The notes beneath the pieces are model-generated. The model made no database searches, was not told the DNA's origin, and saw only the letters and a list, made by a program, of their open reading frames with translations. A stretch of DNA of 19,298 nt from assembly GCA_017619905.1 (NCBI GenBank), contig JAFZRK010000047.1, positions 1 through 19,298 on the forward strand, written 5' to 3'. Each line of letters opens with the position of its first letter. Positions within the stretch are counted from its first letter, which is position 1. The position numbers and the translations under genes were made by a program. This DNA is from Bacillota bacterium (GTDB lineage: Bacteria; Bacillota; Clostridia; Peptostreptococcales; Anaerovoracaceae). Of the stretch, positions 7,221-14,484 are shown piece after piece.

Positions 7221-7939
7221 ATGGGAGCAATTACAGGATTTTTTGCGACGATAATCGGATATCCGATGCAGTGGATCTATTCCGTTGTAAATAATTACGG
7301 TGTTTCGATAATCATACTTACACTTCTGATAAGACTCTGTCTTCTTCCGCTCTACGCAAAGCAGATAAAAAGCAGCGCTAAAATGGCCGAGCTCCAGCCC
7401 AAGATGAAGGAGCTCCAGGCCAAATACGCCAATAACAGGGAAAAGCTGAACGAGGAGATGAGCAAGCTCTACGAGCAGGCAGGCACCAAGCCCACCAGCG
7501 GATGCCTTCCCCTTCTGATCCAGCTCCCCATAATCTACGGACTGTTTGCACTTCTCAGGAACCCGCTCACCTACATGACGAGCTCCAACATGATAGCCGC
7601 AGTGCACGAATCGTTCTTCTGGATCAATGACCTGAGCCAGCCGGACGCGTGGCTGCTCCCGATCTTGCGGGCGTCACCACCTACTTTACCTCCGCTGTCT
7701 CCATGAGCGCGGCGGAAGGCGCGGGCGGAATGATGAACGGCATGAAATACTTCATGCCCGTAATCATATTCCTTATGGGAAGATCTTTCCCCGCAGGTCT
7801 TGCTCTTTACTGGACGATAGGAAACTGCTTCATGATCGTTCAGACCGTCATCTTCAACAGGAAGAAGAAAAAGCAGAAGGCGCAGGAAGAAGCGGAAGCC
7901 GAAGTTCTTAAGAGAATGAGAAAAGAAGGCATAAAATAA
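7221..7939 (+). CDS. yidC: Membrane protein insertase YidC/SpoIIIJ, interrupted by an apparent 1-nt deletion
   Basis: Inserts and folds integral membrane proteins with or without SecYEG. The first part (7221 to about 7664) gives a normal N-terminal half: first membrane segment with the hydrophilic-groove Arg38 in LTLLIRLCLLPLY, the charged coiled hairpin KMAELQPKMKELQAKYA, and GCLPLLIQLPIIYGLFALLR. At I148 (7662-7664) the reading frame changes: the original frame runs out at 7706 as a 161-residue product, while the true continuation LAGVTTYFTSAVSM, VIIFLMGRSFPAGLALYWTIGN and a Lys-rich tail reads in the next frame to TAA 7937-7939. One missing C in a former ATCCTT would restore a 239-residue protein of typical clostridial length. 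No slippery heptamer is present, so programmed slippage is unlikely. A sequencing or assembly error is my preferred reading, since YidC function is normally essential. Good GGAGGAG ribosome site. Confidence 0.9.
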
Positions 7940-7952
7940 CATTGGAGGAATA

Positions 7953-8807
7953 ATGAGATATTCAGAAAAGTGGGGCGACAGCATTGAGTCTGCAGTCGAA
8001 CTTGCGCTTCTGGACCTAAAGCTTACCAGGGATCAGGTAAAGGTGACCGTTCTGGAGGAGCCGACCAAGGGGTTCTTCGGAATCGGATCGCAGCCCGCGA
8101 AGGTAAGGGTAGAGGAGCTGGCCCCCGAAAAGCCGGCGGAACCGGAAAAGCCGGCCGCTGCTGAGAAGCCGGAAAAGAAGGAAAGAACAGAAAGAAAGCC
8201 GGAGGCGGAAAAGCCGGCGGCAAAGGAAGAGAATAAAGAAATGCGCGGCGCGGACAAGCCCGCTAAAAAGAAGGACAAGAAGCAGCGCAGCAAGAGAGAA
8301 TTCAAGATAGAAGGCGAGGTCCTTTCCGTATCCGCCAAGCCGGCGGACCTTGTGGACGCGCCGGACCATCCTGCGAAGAAGTTCCTGGAGGACCTCATAA
8401 AGGAGATGGGTCTTGAGGGAGCCGTAAAGGTGGCTGTAAACGCGGACAGCGTGTACGCTGACATAGAGGGCGCCGACACCGGTACGATAATAGGAAAGCG
8501 CGGTCAGACGCTGGACTCCATTCAGTATCTTACCAGCTTGGTGGTCAACAAGGGCGAAGACGAGTACATCCGCGTGGTCGTGGACGCCGAGGGCTACAGG
8601 GCAAAGCGCGAGGCAACGCTGGAGACGCTGGCCTACAAGCTTGCGGAGAAGTCGGTAAAGACGGGCCGCAGCGTACGGCTGGAGCCGATGAACCCCTACG
8701 AGAGAAAGGTGATTCACACCACTCTGCAGACGGTCCCCGCGGTGGTGACCAGGAGCGAAGGCAGCGAGCCGCACAGAAGGGTGATAATAGAGCCCGCAAA
8801 GAAATAA
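7953..8807 (+). CDS. khpB: KH-R3H RNA-binding protein KhpB (Jag/EloR)
   Basis: RNA-binding protein of the Jag family, known in Gram-positives to pair with KhpA and to influence cell elongation and division. It has 284 residues. Jag-N domain is residues 1-52, with the motif KGFFGIGSQPAKV (39-51). A highly charged linker (about 56-116) is rich in EKPA/EKPE repeats, mirrored in DNA by repeated GAAAAGCCGG blocks at 8127-8220. The KH domain has GxxG loop GKRG (181-184). The R3H domain has R251...H255 in ERKVIHTTL. GGAGGAA ribosome site 4 nt upstream of ATG. It follows yidC by 13 nt, its usual partner, and is followed by a rho-independent terminator. The linker length varies freely in the family. 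Confidence 0.95.
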   Translation: MRYSEKWGDSIESAVELALLDLKLTRDQVKVTVLEEPTKGFFGIGSQPAKVRVEELAPEKPAEPEKPAAAEKPEKKERTERKPEAEKPAAKEENKEMRGADKPAKKKDKKQRSKREFKIEGEVLSVSAKPADLVDAPDHPAKKFLEDLIKEMGLEGAVKVAVNADSVYADIEGADTGTIIGKRGQTLDSIQYLTSLVVNKGEDEYIRVVVDAEGYRAKREATLETLAYKLAEKSVKTGRSVRLEPMNPYERKVIHTTLQTVPAVVTRSEGSEPHRRVIIEPAKK

Positions 8808-8808
8808 A

Positions 8809-9064
8809 CGTTAAAGGCGGGGCAGATGCTCCGCCTTGTTTTATGGATCTGTCTGGGGCCGGGTCTGCAGATGTTCTCTCAGCGCACTGCGCAGCTTCAC
8901 GCAGAGCCGTTTCCGGGGCTTTTATCCGTTCGGCTCGTACCTAACGGCCTCACGGAAAAGCCCTGACGGATAGTCTCTGCTGCCGCTCCGGAGCGCTTCG
9001 AGCGCATCTGCAGACCCGTCCGAACAGAATAAAGAAAACAAGAAGAGCAAACTGCCCGTTAACG
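8809..9064. repeat. About 256-bp imperfect palindrome filling the khpB-mnmE gap
   Basis: The two halves of this gap are imperfect reverse complements, with matched blocks in the same order. The pairs are CGTTAA 8809-8814 / 9059-9064, CTTGTTTT 8835-8842 / 9035-9042, a perfect 14-bp CGGGTCTGCAGATG 8860-8873 / 9005-9018, and GGGCTTTT 8916-8923 / 8956-8963. Shorter blocks (GGGCAG, GCTC, CTGT, GCAGAG, CCGT) lie between them. The centre is near 8938. The left arm includes the khpB terminator, and the right arm on the other strand carries a decayed version of it. No coding sequence or clear promoter is seen. It could be an old inverted duplication, a degenerate fold-back (MITE-like) element, or a structured leader of mnmE. 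Confidence 0.75.
8814..8842 (+). terminator. Rho-independent terminator after khpB
   Basis: A 10-bp stem, AAGGCGGGGC with GCTCCGCCTT (one G-T pair), encloses the loop AGAT and is followed by GTTTT. It starts 6 nt after the khpB stop and probably ends the transcript carrying rpmH to khpB. It also forms part of the left arm of the larger palindrome that fills this gap. Confidence 0.8.
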
Positions 9065-9079
9065 AAAAACAGCCGAAAA

Positions 9080-10597
9080 ATGAGCGAGACGACGATAGCT
9101 GCGATATCAACTGCATACGGGGAAGCCGGGATAGGCATAGTCCGGATGAGCGGTCCGGACGCGCTTGGCGTGCTGCGGAAAGTGTTCGTTCCGAACGGAA
9201 GCGGGCTGAAGCAGACCGGCGAAAACGGACTTGACGGGGCAAACGCGACTGTTGATCAGTTGCAGAATAGCGTTGATTCAGCCGAGGACGCCGGGACGTG
9301 GGTCCCGCAGCCCAGGCACATGTATTACGGACGCATCGTGGATCCGAAAGACGGCAGCGTCGTGGACGAATGCCTGGCGGTCTACATGCCGGGGCCTCAG
9401 AGCTACACCGGCGAGGACGTTGCGGAAGTGCAGTGCCACGGCAGCGTCATTTCGTATAAGAAGATACTGGCGCTGATGCTGGAGAACGGCGCGCAGCCGG
9501 CGGAGCCGGGCGAGTTCACAAAGCGGGCGTTCCTTAACGGACGCATGGATCTGGCTCAGGCGGAGGCCGTCATCGACCTGATAAAGGCGAGGAGCGCGCG
9601 GAGCTTCGACTGCGCGGTGGGGCAGCTGGAAGGAATGCTGTCGCAGAAGATAAGGGCGGTGCGCGCGGAGCTTCTGGACCTGCTTACGGAGCTTGCCGTA
9701 AACATGGATTACCCGGACGAAGACATAGAGGAACTGACGTACGGCCGTTTAGGAAATCGCATATCGCTTATAAACGATGAACTTATAAAGCTAAAAGAGA
9801 GTTCGGCGGAGGGACGCATACTCAGAGAGGGGCTTCTGGCCGCCATCGTGGGCAAGCCGAACGTCGGAAAGTCTTCTTTGATGAACGTGCTTCTGCGAGA
9901 GGACCGCAGCATCGTTACGGACGTTCCGGGCACCACCAGGGACACCATAGAGGAGCAGATATCGCTGCGCGGGATCACAATCAGGTTCGTGGATACGGCG
10001 GGGATACGCAGCTCCGCGGACAAGGTGGAGAGCATTGGCATAGAGCGCAGCAAGGACGCGTTCAACCGGGCCGAGCTGCTGCTTCTGGTGCTGGACAGCA
10101 GCGAGGGGATCTCGGCGGAGGACCTGGAGCTCATGGAGATGGCCAAGGACCGTCCCGCCATTGTTATATTGAATAAGGACGACCTGCCTGCGGCGGACGT
10201 TGTGATCGCGGCAGACGGCGTAGTCAGACGGGCAGCGGACGGGTCGCTGGAAGACGAAGTCCGCAGGATCCTGCCCGGAGCCCGAATCGTAAAGCTTTCG
10301 GCGAAGACCGGCGAAGGCCTTTTGCAACTGGAAAACAGTATCGAAGAGTACGTCACCGGCGGCAGAGTGCGCCGCGAGGAGGACGTGCTGGTGACCAATG
10401 TGCGTCACATCGCGCTGATAGACAAGGCAATAGAGGAGCTTTCGTGGGCCGGACGCATGACCGGGGCAGCGGAGGCCAGGGATTTCATAGAAGTAAACGT
10501 GCGGGCCGCGTTCGACGCGCTGGGGGAGATAACCGGCGAGACTGCGTCCGGCGAAGTTATAGAGGAAGTTTTCAGGCGGTTCTGTCTGGGCAAGTAG
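9080..10597 (+). CDS. mnmE: tRNA modification GTPase MnmE
   Basis: Potassium-activated GTPase that, with MnmG, puts the aminomethyl or carboxymethylaminomethyl group on wobble uridine 34 of several tRNAs. It has 505 residues, longer than the usual ~450-460. The N-terminal folate-binding domain starts TTIAAISTAYGEAGIGIVRMSG (positions 4-25) and holds an extra ~30-35 residues at about 40-75, a Gly/Gln/Asn/Asp-rich stretch. The G domain inside the helical domain shows GKPNVGKSS (258-266), GTTRDT, DTAGIR and NKDD. The C-terminus ends FCLGK with the functional Cys. Upstream of ATG 9080 there is no ribosome site (only A-rich sequence), and the large palindrome precedes it. mnmG follows after 59 nt. 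Confidence 0.96.
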   Translation: MSETTIAAISTAYGEAGIGIVRMSGPDALGVLRKVFVPNGSGLKQTGENGLDGANATVDQLQNSVDSAEDAGTWVPQPRHMYYGRIVDPKDGSVVDECLAVYMPGPQSYTGEDVAEVQCHGSVISYKKILALMLENGAQPAEPGEFTKRAFLNGRMDLAQAEAVIDLIKARSARSFDCAVGQLEGMLSQKIRAVRAELLDLLTELAVNMDYPDEDIEELTYGRLGNRISLINDELIKLKESSAEGRILREGLLAAIVGKPNVGKSSLMNVLLREDRSIVTDVPGTTRDTIEEQISLRGITIRFVDTAGIRSSADKVESIGIERSKDAFNRAELLLLVLDSSEGISAEDLELMEMAKDRPAIVILNKDDLPAADVVIAADGVVRRAADGSLEDEVRRILPGARIVKLSAKTGEGLLQLENSIEEYVTGGRVRREEDVLVTNVRHIALIDKAIEELSWAGRMTGAAEARDFIEVNVRAAFDALGEITGETASGEVIEEVFRRFCLGK

Positions 10598-10656
10598 GCC
10601 GGCATAGCAACGGCCGGGATGCTGCGCTGAAAGACAGCGCCGCGAAATGCATATAA
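10598..10656 (+). repeat. mnmE-mnmG spacer with hairpins
   Basis: A perfect hairpin GCGCTG-AAAGA-CAGCGC lies at 10624-10640, just before the mnmG start, preceded by a smaller CCGGC / GCCGG repeat. There is no T-tract, so it is not a typical terminator. No ribosome site precedes the mnmG ATG. It might modulate mnmG translation or mRNA stability. Confidence 0.5.
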
Positions 10657-12540
10657 ATGGAAAAGTACACGCTCGGAAAATATGACGTGGTAGTTATTGG
10701 CGCAGGCCATGCCGGCTGCGAGGCCGCTTTGGCGTGCGCGCGAATGGGCAAGGAAACGCTGCTGCTCTCCATAAACCTGGAAGCGGTGGCCAACATGTTC
10801 TGCAATCCGGCGGTCGGAGGCACGGGCAAGGGTCATCTGGTCCGCGAGATCGACGCGCTGGGCGGCGAGATGGGCCTGAACATCGACAAGACCTTCATCC
10901 AGTCCCGCATGCTGAACGTTTCCAAGGGCCCGGCGGTGCATTCGCTGAGGGCTCAGGCGGACAAGCGCAGGTATCACGAGGAGATGAAGAAGGTTCTGGA
11001 GAGCCAGGAGCACCTTCTTCTGAAGCAGGGCGAGGCCGTGGACATCGATCTTGCCGAAGACGGCAGCGTCCGCGGGGTCCTGCTTAGGACCGGAGCGTAC
11101 TACGAGTGCCGCGCCGCGGTAATCGCCACCGGCACGTTCCTGGGAGGCAAGATCTTCATCGGCGAGAGCGTCGTGGAGAGTGGTCCAAACGGCCTAGCGC
11201 CGTCGACCATACTGGCAGAAGCGTTGAAAAATAAGGGCTTTAGGATGCGCCGCTTCAAGACCGGCACGCCTGCGAGATGCCTGGCAAGTTCGCTGGATTT
11301 CAGCAAGATGCAGGTCCAGGAGGGCGATCCGCACCCGGTGCCGTTCTCTTTCATGAACGACAACATAGACAAAGAGCAGGCAAAATGCTGGCTCACGTAT
11401 ACGAATGAGGAAACTCACAGGATAATCCGCGCTAATTTCGGACGTTCGGCGCTGTTCGGCGGCCAGATAGAGGGCGTCGGCCCCAGATACTGTCCGTCGA
11501 TCGAGTCCAAGCTGGACCGTTTCCCGGACAAGGAGCGTCATCAGCTGTTCGTGGAGCCGGAGGGACTGTCCACGCAGGAGATGTACCTGCAGGGCATGAG
11601 TACTTCTCTGCCGGAGGACGTGCAGCAGGAGTTCTACAAGACCATCCCGGGACTGGGAAACATACGTCTGATGCGCGCGGCGTACGCTATAGAGTACGAT
11701 TGTATAGATCCAATGGACTTAAAGCTGTCTCTGGAGCATAAACAGCACCCCGGATTCTTCTGCGCGGGGCAATTCAATGGGTCTTCCGGTTACGAAGAGG
11801 CCGCGGCTCAGGGCCTGATCGCCGGAATAAACGCGGCGCTGTATCTAGACGGCAGGGAACCGTTCGTCCTGGATCGCTCGGAGGCGTACATAGGCGTGCT
11901 TATCGACGACCTTGTTACCAAGGGCACCAACGAGCCATATAGAATGATGACTTCCCGCGCCGAGTACCGTCTGGTGCTTAGGCAGGACAACGCGGATCTG
12001 CGCCTGACGGAGAAGGGCCGTGCGGTCGGGCTGGTGTCCGACGAGCGCTGGGAGAGGTTCCTGGCGGACAGGAAAGCCATGGAGGAAGAGGTCCAGCGCC
12101 TTGAAATTTCAACGGTCTCGCCGTCCGAGGTGAATCCGCTGATAGAGTCGCTGGGCGGAACTCCGGTGGACAACCGTATAAGCTTGTCCGAGCTTCTGAG
12201 GCGTCCGGAGATAACGTACGACGCGCTCGCTGCCGTGGATCCGGAGAGGCCGCAGCTGTCCTACCACGTGCGGACAAAGGTGGAAGTTGGGCTTAAATAC
12301 CGCGGCTACATAGAAAAGCAGCTGGCGCAGATCGAAAAGTTCAAGAAGCTGGAGGGGCAGACGATTCCGGAGGACATCGATTACATGTCCATGGAGGGTC
12401 TGCGCAACGAGGCCCGCGAGAAACTTTCGGACATAAGGCCGGTGTCCGTGGGCCAGGCGTCCAGAATCTCCGGAGTGTCGCCGGCGGACATTAACGTGCT
12501 TCTGGTGCAGCTGGAGAGGCGGAGAAGGAAGCAGAGCTAG
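10657..12540 (+). CDS. mnmG: tRNA uridine 5-carboxymethylaminomethyl modification enzyme MnmG (GidA)
   Basis: FAD-dependent partner of MnmE in wobble-uridine modification. It has 627 residues, the usual full length. The dinucleotide-binding motif is VVVIGAGHAGCEAA (11-24). Other family blocks are CNPAVGGTGKGHLVREIDALGG, TGTFLGGKIFIGE, RFKTGTPAR, the FAD-binding GQFNGSSGYEEAAAQGLIAGINAA, and the C-terminal helical domain with MTSRAEYRLVLRQDNADLRL. The start ATG 10657 gives MEKYTLGKYDVVVIG; no ribosome site is visible and a hairpin precedes it. It sits between mnmE and rsmG, the classical gid order, and is GC-rich with clear third-position G/C bias. Confidence 0.98.
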   Translation: MEKYTLGKYDVVVIGAGHAGCEAALACARMGKETLLLSINLEAVANMFCNPAVGGTGKGHLVREIDALGGEMGLNIDKTFIQSRMLNVSKGPAVHSLRAQADKRRYHEEMKKVLESQEHLLLKQGEAVDIDLAEDGSVRGVLLRTGAYYECRAAVIATGTFLGGKIFIGESVVESGPNGLAPSTILAEALKNKGFRMRRFKTGTPARCLASSLDFSKMQVQEGDPHPVPFSFMNDNIDKEQAKCWLTYTNEETHRIIRANFGRSALFGGQIEGVGPRYCPSIESKLDRFPDKERHQLFVEPEGLSTQEMYLQGMSTSLPEDVQQEFYKTIPGLGNIRLMRAAYAIEYDCIDPMDLKLSLEHKQHPGFFCAGQFNGSSGYEEAAAQGLIAGINAALYLDGREPFVLDRSEAYIGVLIDDLVTKGTNEPYRMMTSRAEYRLVLRQDNADLRLTEKGRAVGLVSDERWERFLADRKAMEEEVQRLEISTVSPSEVNPLIESLGGTPVDNRISLSELLRRPEITYDALAAVDPERPQLSYHVRTKVEVGLKYRGYIEKQLAQIEKFKKLEGQTIPEDIDYMSMEGLRNEAREKLSDIRPVSVGQASRISGVSPADINVLLVQLERRRRKQS

Positions 12541-12605
12541 GCGGCAACTGCGGAAATTACTGAAGACAGCTTATAAGAATAACTGGTTGAAACAGCGTGA
12601 ATATC

Positions 12606-12662
12606 CGTTGCTGCTGCAACATAAATATGCAAAACGAGGCCATTTCTGTTGCAGGCGCAACG
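12606..12662. repeat. Imperfect inverted repeat upstream of rsmG
   Basis: Two 21-nt arms (12606-12626 and 12642-12662) match at 18 of 21 positions when one is reverse-complemented, around a 15-nt spacer. Each arm also folds by itself as a GTTGC-N4-GCAAC hairpin (12607-12620 and 12648-12661). The 151-bp mnmG-rsmG gap holds no other feature I can support. Confidence 0.65.
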
Positions 12663-12691
12663 AAAACCGCCTTTTCTGAAGAAACAGACAG

Positions 12692-13354
12692 ATGGAATAC
12701 GAATATCAAGAAAAACTGGAAAAGCTCGCGGACGTGATCCTGGAGTGGAACGAGAAAATAAACGTCACCGCCATCCGGGACCGCGCGGAGTTCATGGAGA
12801 AGAACGTGGAGGATTCCCTGGAGATCCTGAAGCTTCCGGAGTTTGCGGACGCGAAGAGGATCCTGGATCTGGGGACCGGCGGCGGCTTCCCCGGGCTTCC
12901 GCTGGCCGTTGCCTGCCCGGACAAGGAGTTCTTCCTGCTCGACAGTGTCGCCAAGAAGCTTAAAGTTGTCGCTTCCGCGGCCGACGAGCTGGGGCTGGAG
13001 AACGTCGACGTTCTGAACATGCGCGCCGAGGACCTCGCGAAATGGCCCGCATACCGCGAAAGCTTCGATATCGTGGTCTCCCGAGCCGTTGCGAACATGA
13101 GCACGCTCTCTGAGTACTGCCTCCCGTTCGTAAAGGTCGGCGGGTATTTCGTGGCATACAAGACCGCTTCCGCCGCCGAAGAGATAGCGGAGGCCGGGAA
13201 AGCCGTAAAGCTGCTCGGCGGAGGGGAACAGAGGATAGTTCCGGCTGGTCCGGAGGAGAGCGGCCATATTTTCGTGGTGATCAGGAAGATCGGCCCCTGC
13301 CCCGGAAAGTATCCCAGAAAAGCGGGGCTTCCGTCCAAACAGCCGCTGAAGTAG
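12692..13354 (+). CDS. rsmG: 16S rRNA (guanine527-N7) methyltransferase RsmG (GidB)
   Basis: SAM-dependent methyltransferase acting on G527 in the 530 loop of 16S rRNA; loss confers low-level streptomycin resistance in several bacteria. It has 220 residues, slightly shorter than the common ~239 because the N-terminal helix is reduced. The SAM site is DLGTGGGFPGLPLA (59-72), followed by DSVAKK (84-89) and SRAVA (130-134). An N-terminal NVTAIRD block (24-30) also fits. The ATG at 12692 lacks a good ribosome site, as do mnmE and mnmG before it. A strong bidirectional terminator follows 50 nt downstream. Confidence 0.95.
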   Translation: MEYEYQEKLEKLADVILEWNEKINVTAIRDRAEFMEKNVEDSLEILKLPEFADAKRILDLGTGGGFPGLPLAVACPDKEFFLLDSVAKKLKVVASAADELGLENVDVLNMRAEDLAKWPAYRESFDIVVSRAVANMSTLSEYCLPFVKVGGYFVAYKTASAAEEIAEAGKAVKLLGGGEQRIVPAGPEESGHIFVVIRKIGPCPGKYPRKAGLPSKQPLK

Positions 13355-13403
13355 GCCGTAACAACTGCCGCAAAAGCCGGGCGCATCACGGATAGTGATA
13401 ATG

Positions 13404-13429
13404 AAAATGACGCGGAAACGCGTCATTTT
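13404..13429. terminator. Rho-independent terminator after rsmG
   Basis: A perfect 11-bp stem AAAATGACGCG / CGCGTCATTTT encloses a GAAA tetraloop; the flanking A and T runs let it work in both directions. A second small hairpin, ATCAC-GGATA-GTGAT, lies just upstream at 13385-13399. It separates the mnmE-mnmG-rsmG unit from parAB. Confidence 0.85.
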
Positions 13430-13483
13430 GTATTTGCCGAGATATTCTTATACTATATATTGTTATTTGGCGGCTGAACGGGC

Positions 13484-13505
13484 GGATGTTTCACGTGAAA
13501 CATCC
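13484..13505. promoter_or_regulatory. parS: parS site 1, perfect consensus
   Basis: The 16-bp ParB-binding consensus TGTTTCACGTGAAACA is present exactly at 13487-13502, and the palindrome extends to 22 bp (13484-13505). It lies about 200 bp upstream of parA. Spo0J/ParB dimers load here as CTP-dependent clamps and spread along the origin region. Confidence 0.96.
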
Positions 13506-13585
13506 CGAGCCGGCTTGCGGATGGTGCTCTTCTGAGCCGTCGGGGTCGATCTCCGCAGATTGGGCTTGTTCCGCTTGTCTGCAAA

Positions 13586-13601
13586 TGTTTCACGTGAAAC
13601 G
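13586..13601. promoter_or_regulatory. parS: parS site 2, one mismatch
   Basis: TGTTTCACGTGAAACG matches the parS consensus at 15 of 16 positions, the last base being G. It lies 99 bp after site 1 and about 60 bp upstream of the predicted parA -10, so ParB binding here could also repress parAB. Confidence 0.92.
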
Positions 13602-13603
13602 TT

Positions 13604-13619
13604 GTACAAATAATTGTAC
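13604..13619. repeat. Palindrome between parS 2 and the parA promoter
   Basis: GTACAA-ATAA-TTGTAC is a perfect inverted repeat, 2 bp after parS site 2 and about 44 bp upstream of the parA -10. It resembles a small operator; no T-tract supports a terminator. No regulator is assigned. Confidence 0.45.
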
Positions 13620-13659
13620 CGTTTTACCCAATAAAGCAATAGAAGATAAACACTAAAAG

Positions 13660-13668
13660 TGTTATAAT
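13660..13668 (+). promoter_or_regulatory. Predicted parA promoter (extended -10)
   Basis: TGTTATAAT at 13660-13668 is an extended -10 ending 36 nt before the parA ATG. No good -35 is seen at the expected spacing. The ribosome site GGGAGAG (13695-13701) follows. Confidence 0.6.
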
Positions 13669-13704
13669 AAAAGCACATAAGAAACATCATAAAAGGGAGA
13701 GACA

Positions 13705-14484
13705 ATGGGAAAAGCAATCGCTATTTTTAATCAGAAGGGCGGCGTGGGCAAGACCACGACGAACATCAATCTCGCAGCATGCCTTGCTCTTAAAGGGAAG
13801 AAAGTCCTGGTCCTGGACATAGACCCGCAGGGTAACACCACCAGCGGCCTGGGAATTTCCAAGAGGTCTCTGGAAGCGACAAGCTACGACCTTCTCGTTG
13901 TGGACGGAATAGATCCGTACACCACAATTTACAATACAAAAGTCAAGAACATGGACATTATCCCCGCCAGCGTCGATCTTTCCGGCGCGGAGATAGAGCT
14001 TGTCCAACTTGAAGGAAGAGAAAAACGGCTCAAAAGGGCTCTGGACATAGTCCGCGATGGTTACGACTACATATTCGTGGACTGCCCGCCGAGTCTCAGC
14101 TTGCTCACCATAAACGCGCTTACGGCAGTAGATTCCGTGCTTATCCCAATACAGTGCGAATTCTATGCGCTGGAAGGCGTCAGCCAGCTCGTCAGCACCA
14201 TAGATCTTGTAAGAAGAAGCTTCAATCCCAAGCTTGGCATCCAGGGCGTAATTCTGTCGATGTTCGACGGAAGAGCCAACTTGTCAATCCAGGTAGCGGA
14301 CGAAGTTAAGCGCTTCTTCGGAAACAAGATGTACTCTACCGTTATTCCCAGAAACGTAAGACTCGCGGAGGCCCCCGGATACGGAATGCCCATCACGAGT
14401 TACGACCCCAAGTCCAAGGGAGCAAGGGCCTACATGGCCTTTGCCGACGAATTCCTGAGAACGGAGGAAGAACATGGCAGATAA
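13705..14484 (+). CDS. parA: Chromosome-partitioning ATPase ParA (Soj)
   Basis: MinD/ParA-type ATPase that binds DNA non-specifically as an ATP dimer and, with ParB-parS, segregates origins; in Bacillus, Soj also controls DnaA. It has 259 residues. The deviant Walker A KGGVGKTT (11-18) includes the signature Lys11. LDIDPQGN (37-44) and FVDCPPS (124-130) complete the nucleotide site. There is no N-terminal helix-turn-helix extension, so it is the short chromosomal (Soj) type. GGGAGAG ribosome site before ATG 13705. The end overlaps parB by 11 nt, giving a coupled parAB operon. Two parS sites lie upstream. Confidence 0.97.
   Translation: MGKAIAIFNQKGGVGKTTTNINLAACLALKGKKVLVLDIDPQGNTTSGLGISKRSLEATSYDLLVVDGIDPYTTIYNTKVKNMDIIPASVDLSGAEIELVQLEGREKRLKRALDIVRDGYDYIFVDCPPSLSLLTINALTAVDSVLIPIQCEFYALEGVSQLVSTIDLVRRSFNPKLGIQGVILSMFDGRANLSIQVADEVKRFFGNKMYSTVIPRNVRLAEAPGYGMPITSYDPKSKGARAYMAFADEFLRTEEEHGR

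Noticed and set aside
7655..7706. Programmed -1 frameshift in yidC
   Set aside because: No X-XXY-YYZ slippery site at the junction and no known programmed shift in yidC; a lost base is simpler.
8016..8774. A 252-codon minus-strand frame opposite khpB
   Set aside because: Leu/Arg-rich shadow of the repetitive EKPA linker and KH/R3H coding sequence; no independent support.
8843..9079. Promoter for mnmE in the palindromic gap
   Set aside because: No convincing -35/-10 pair could be found; mnmE may depend on readthrough or an unrecognised promoter.
8922..9242. Minus-strand frame ending DALEALRSGSRDYPSG..., thought for a moment to be a gene remnant
   Set aside because: It spans the palindromic gap and the antisense of mnmE; no family match and no ribosome site.
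10624..10640. mnmE-mnmG hairpin as a terminator
   Set aside because: No T-tract follows it and mnmG needs the transcript; it is kept only as a structural feature.
12557..13426. A 289-codon minus-strand frame opposite rsmG
   Set aside because: rsmG on the plus strand has all SAM-site motifs; the antisense frame shows no domain and no ribosome site.
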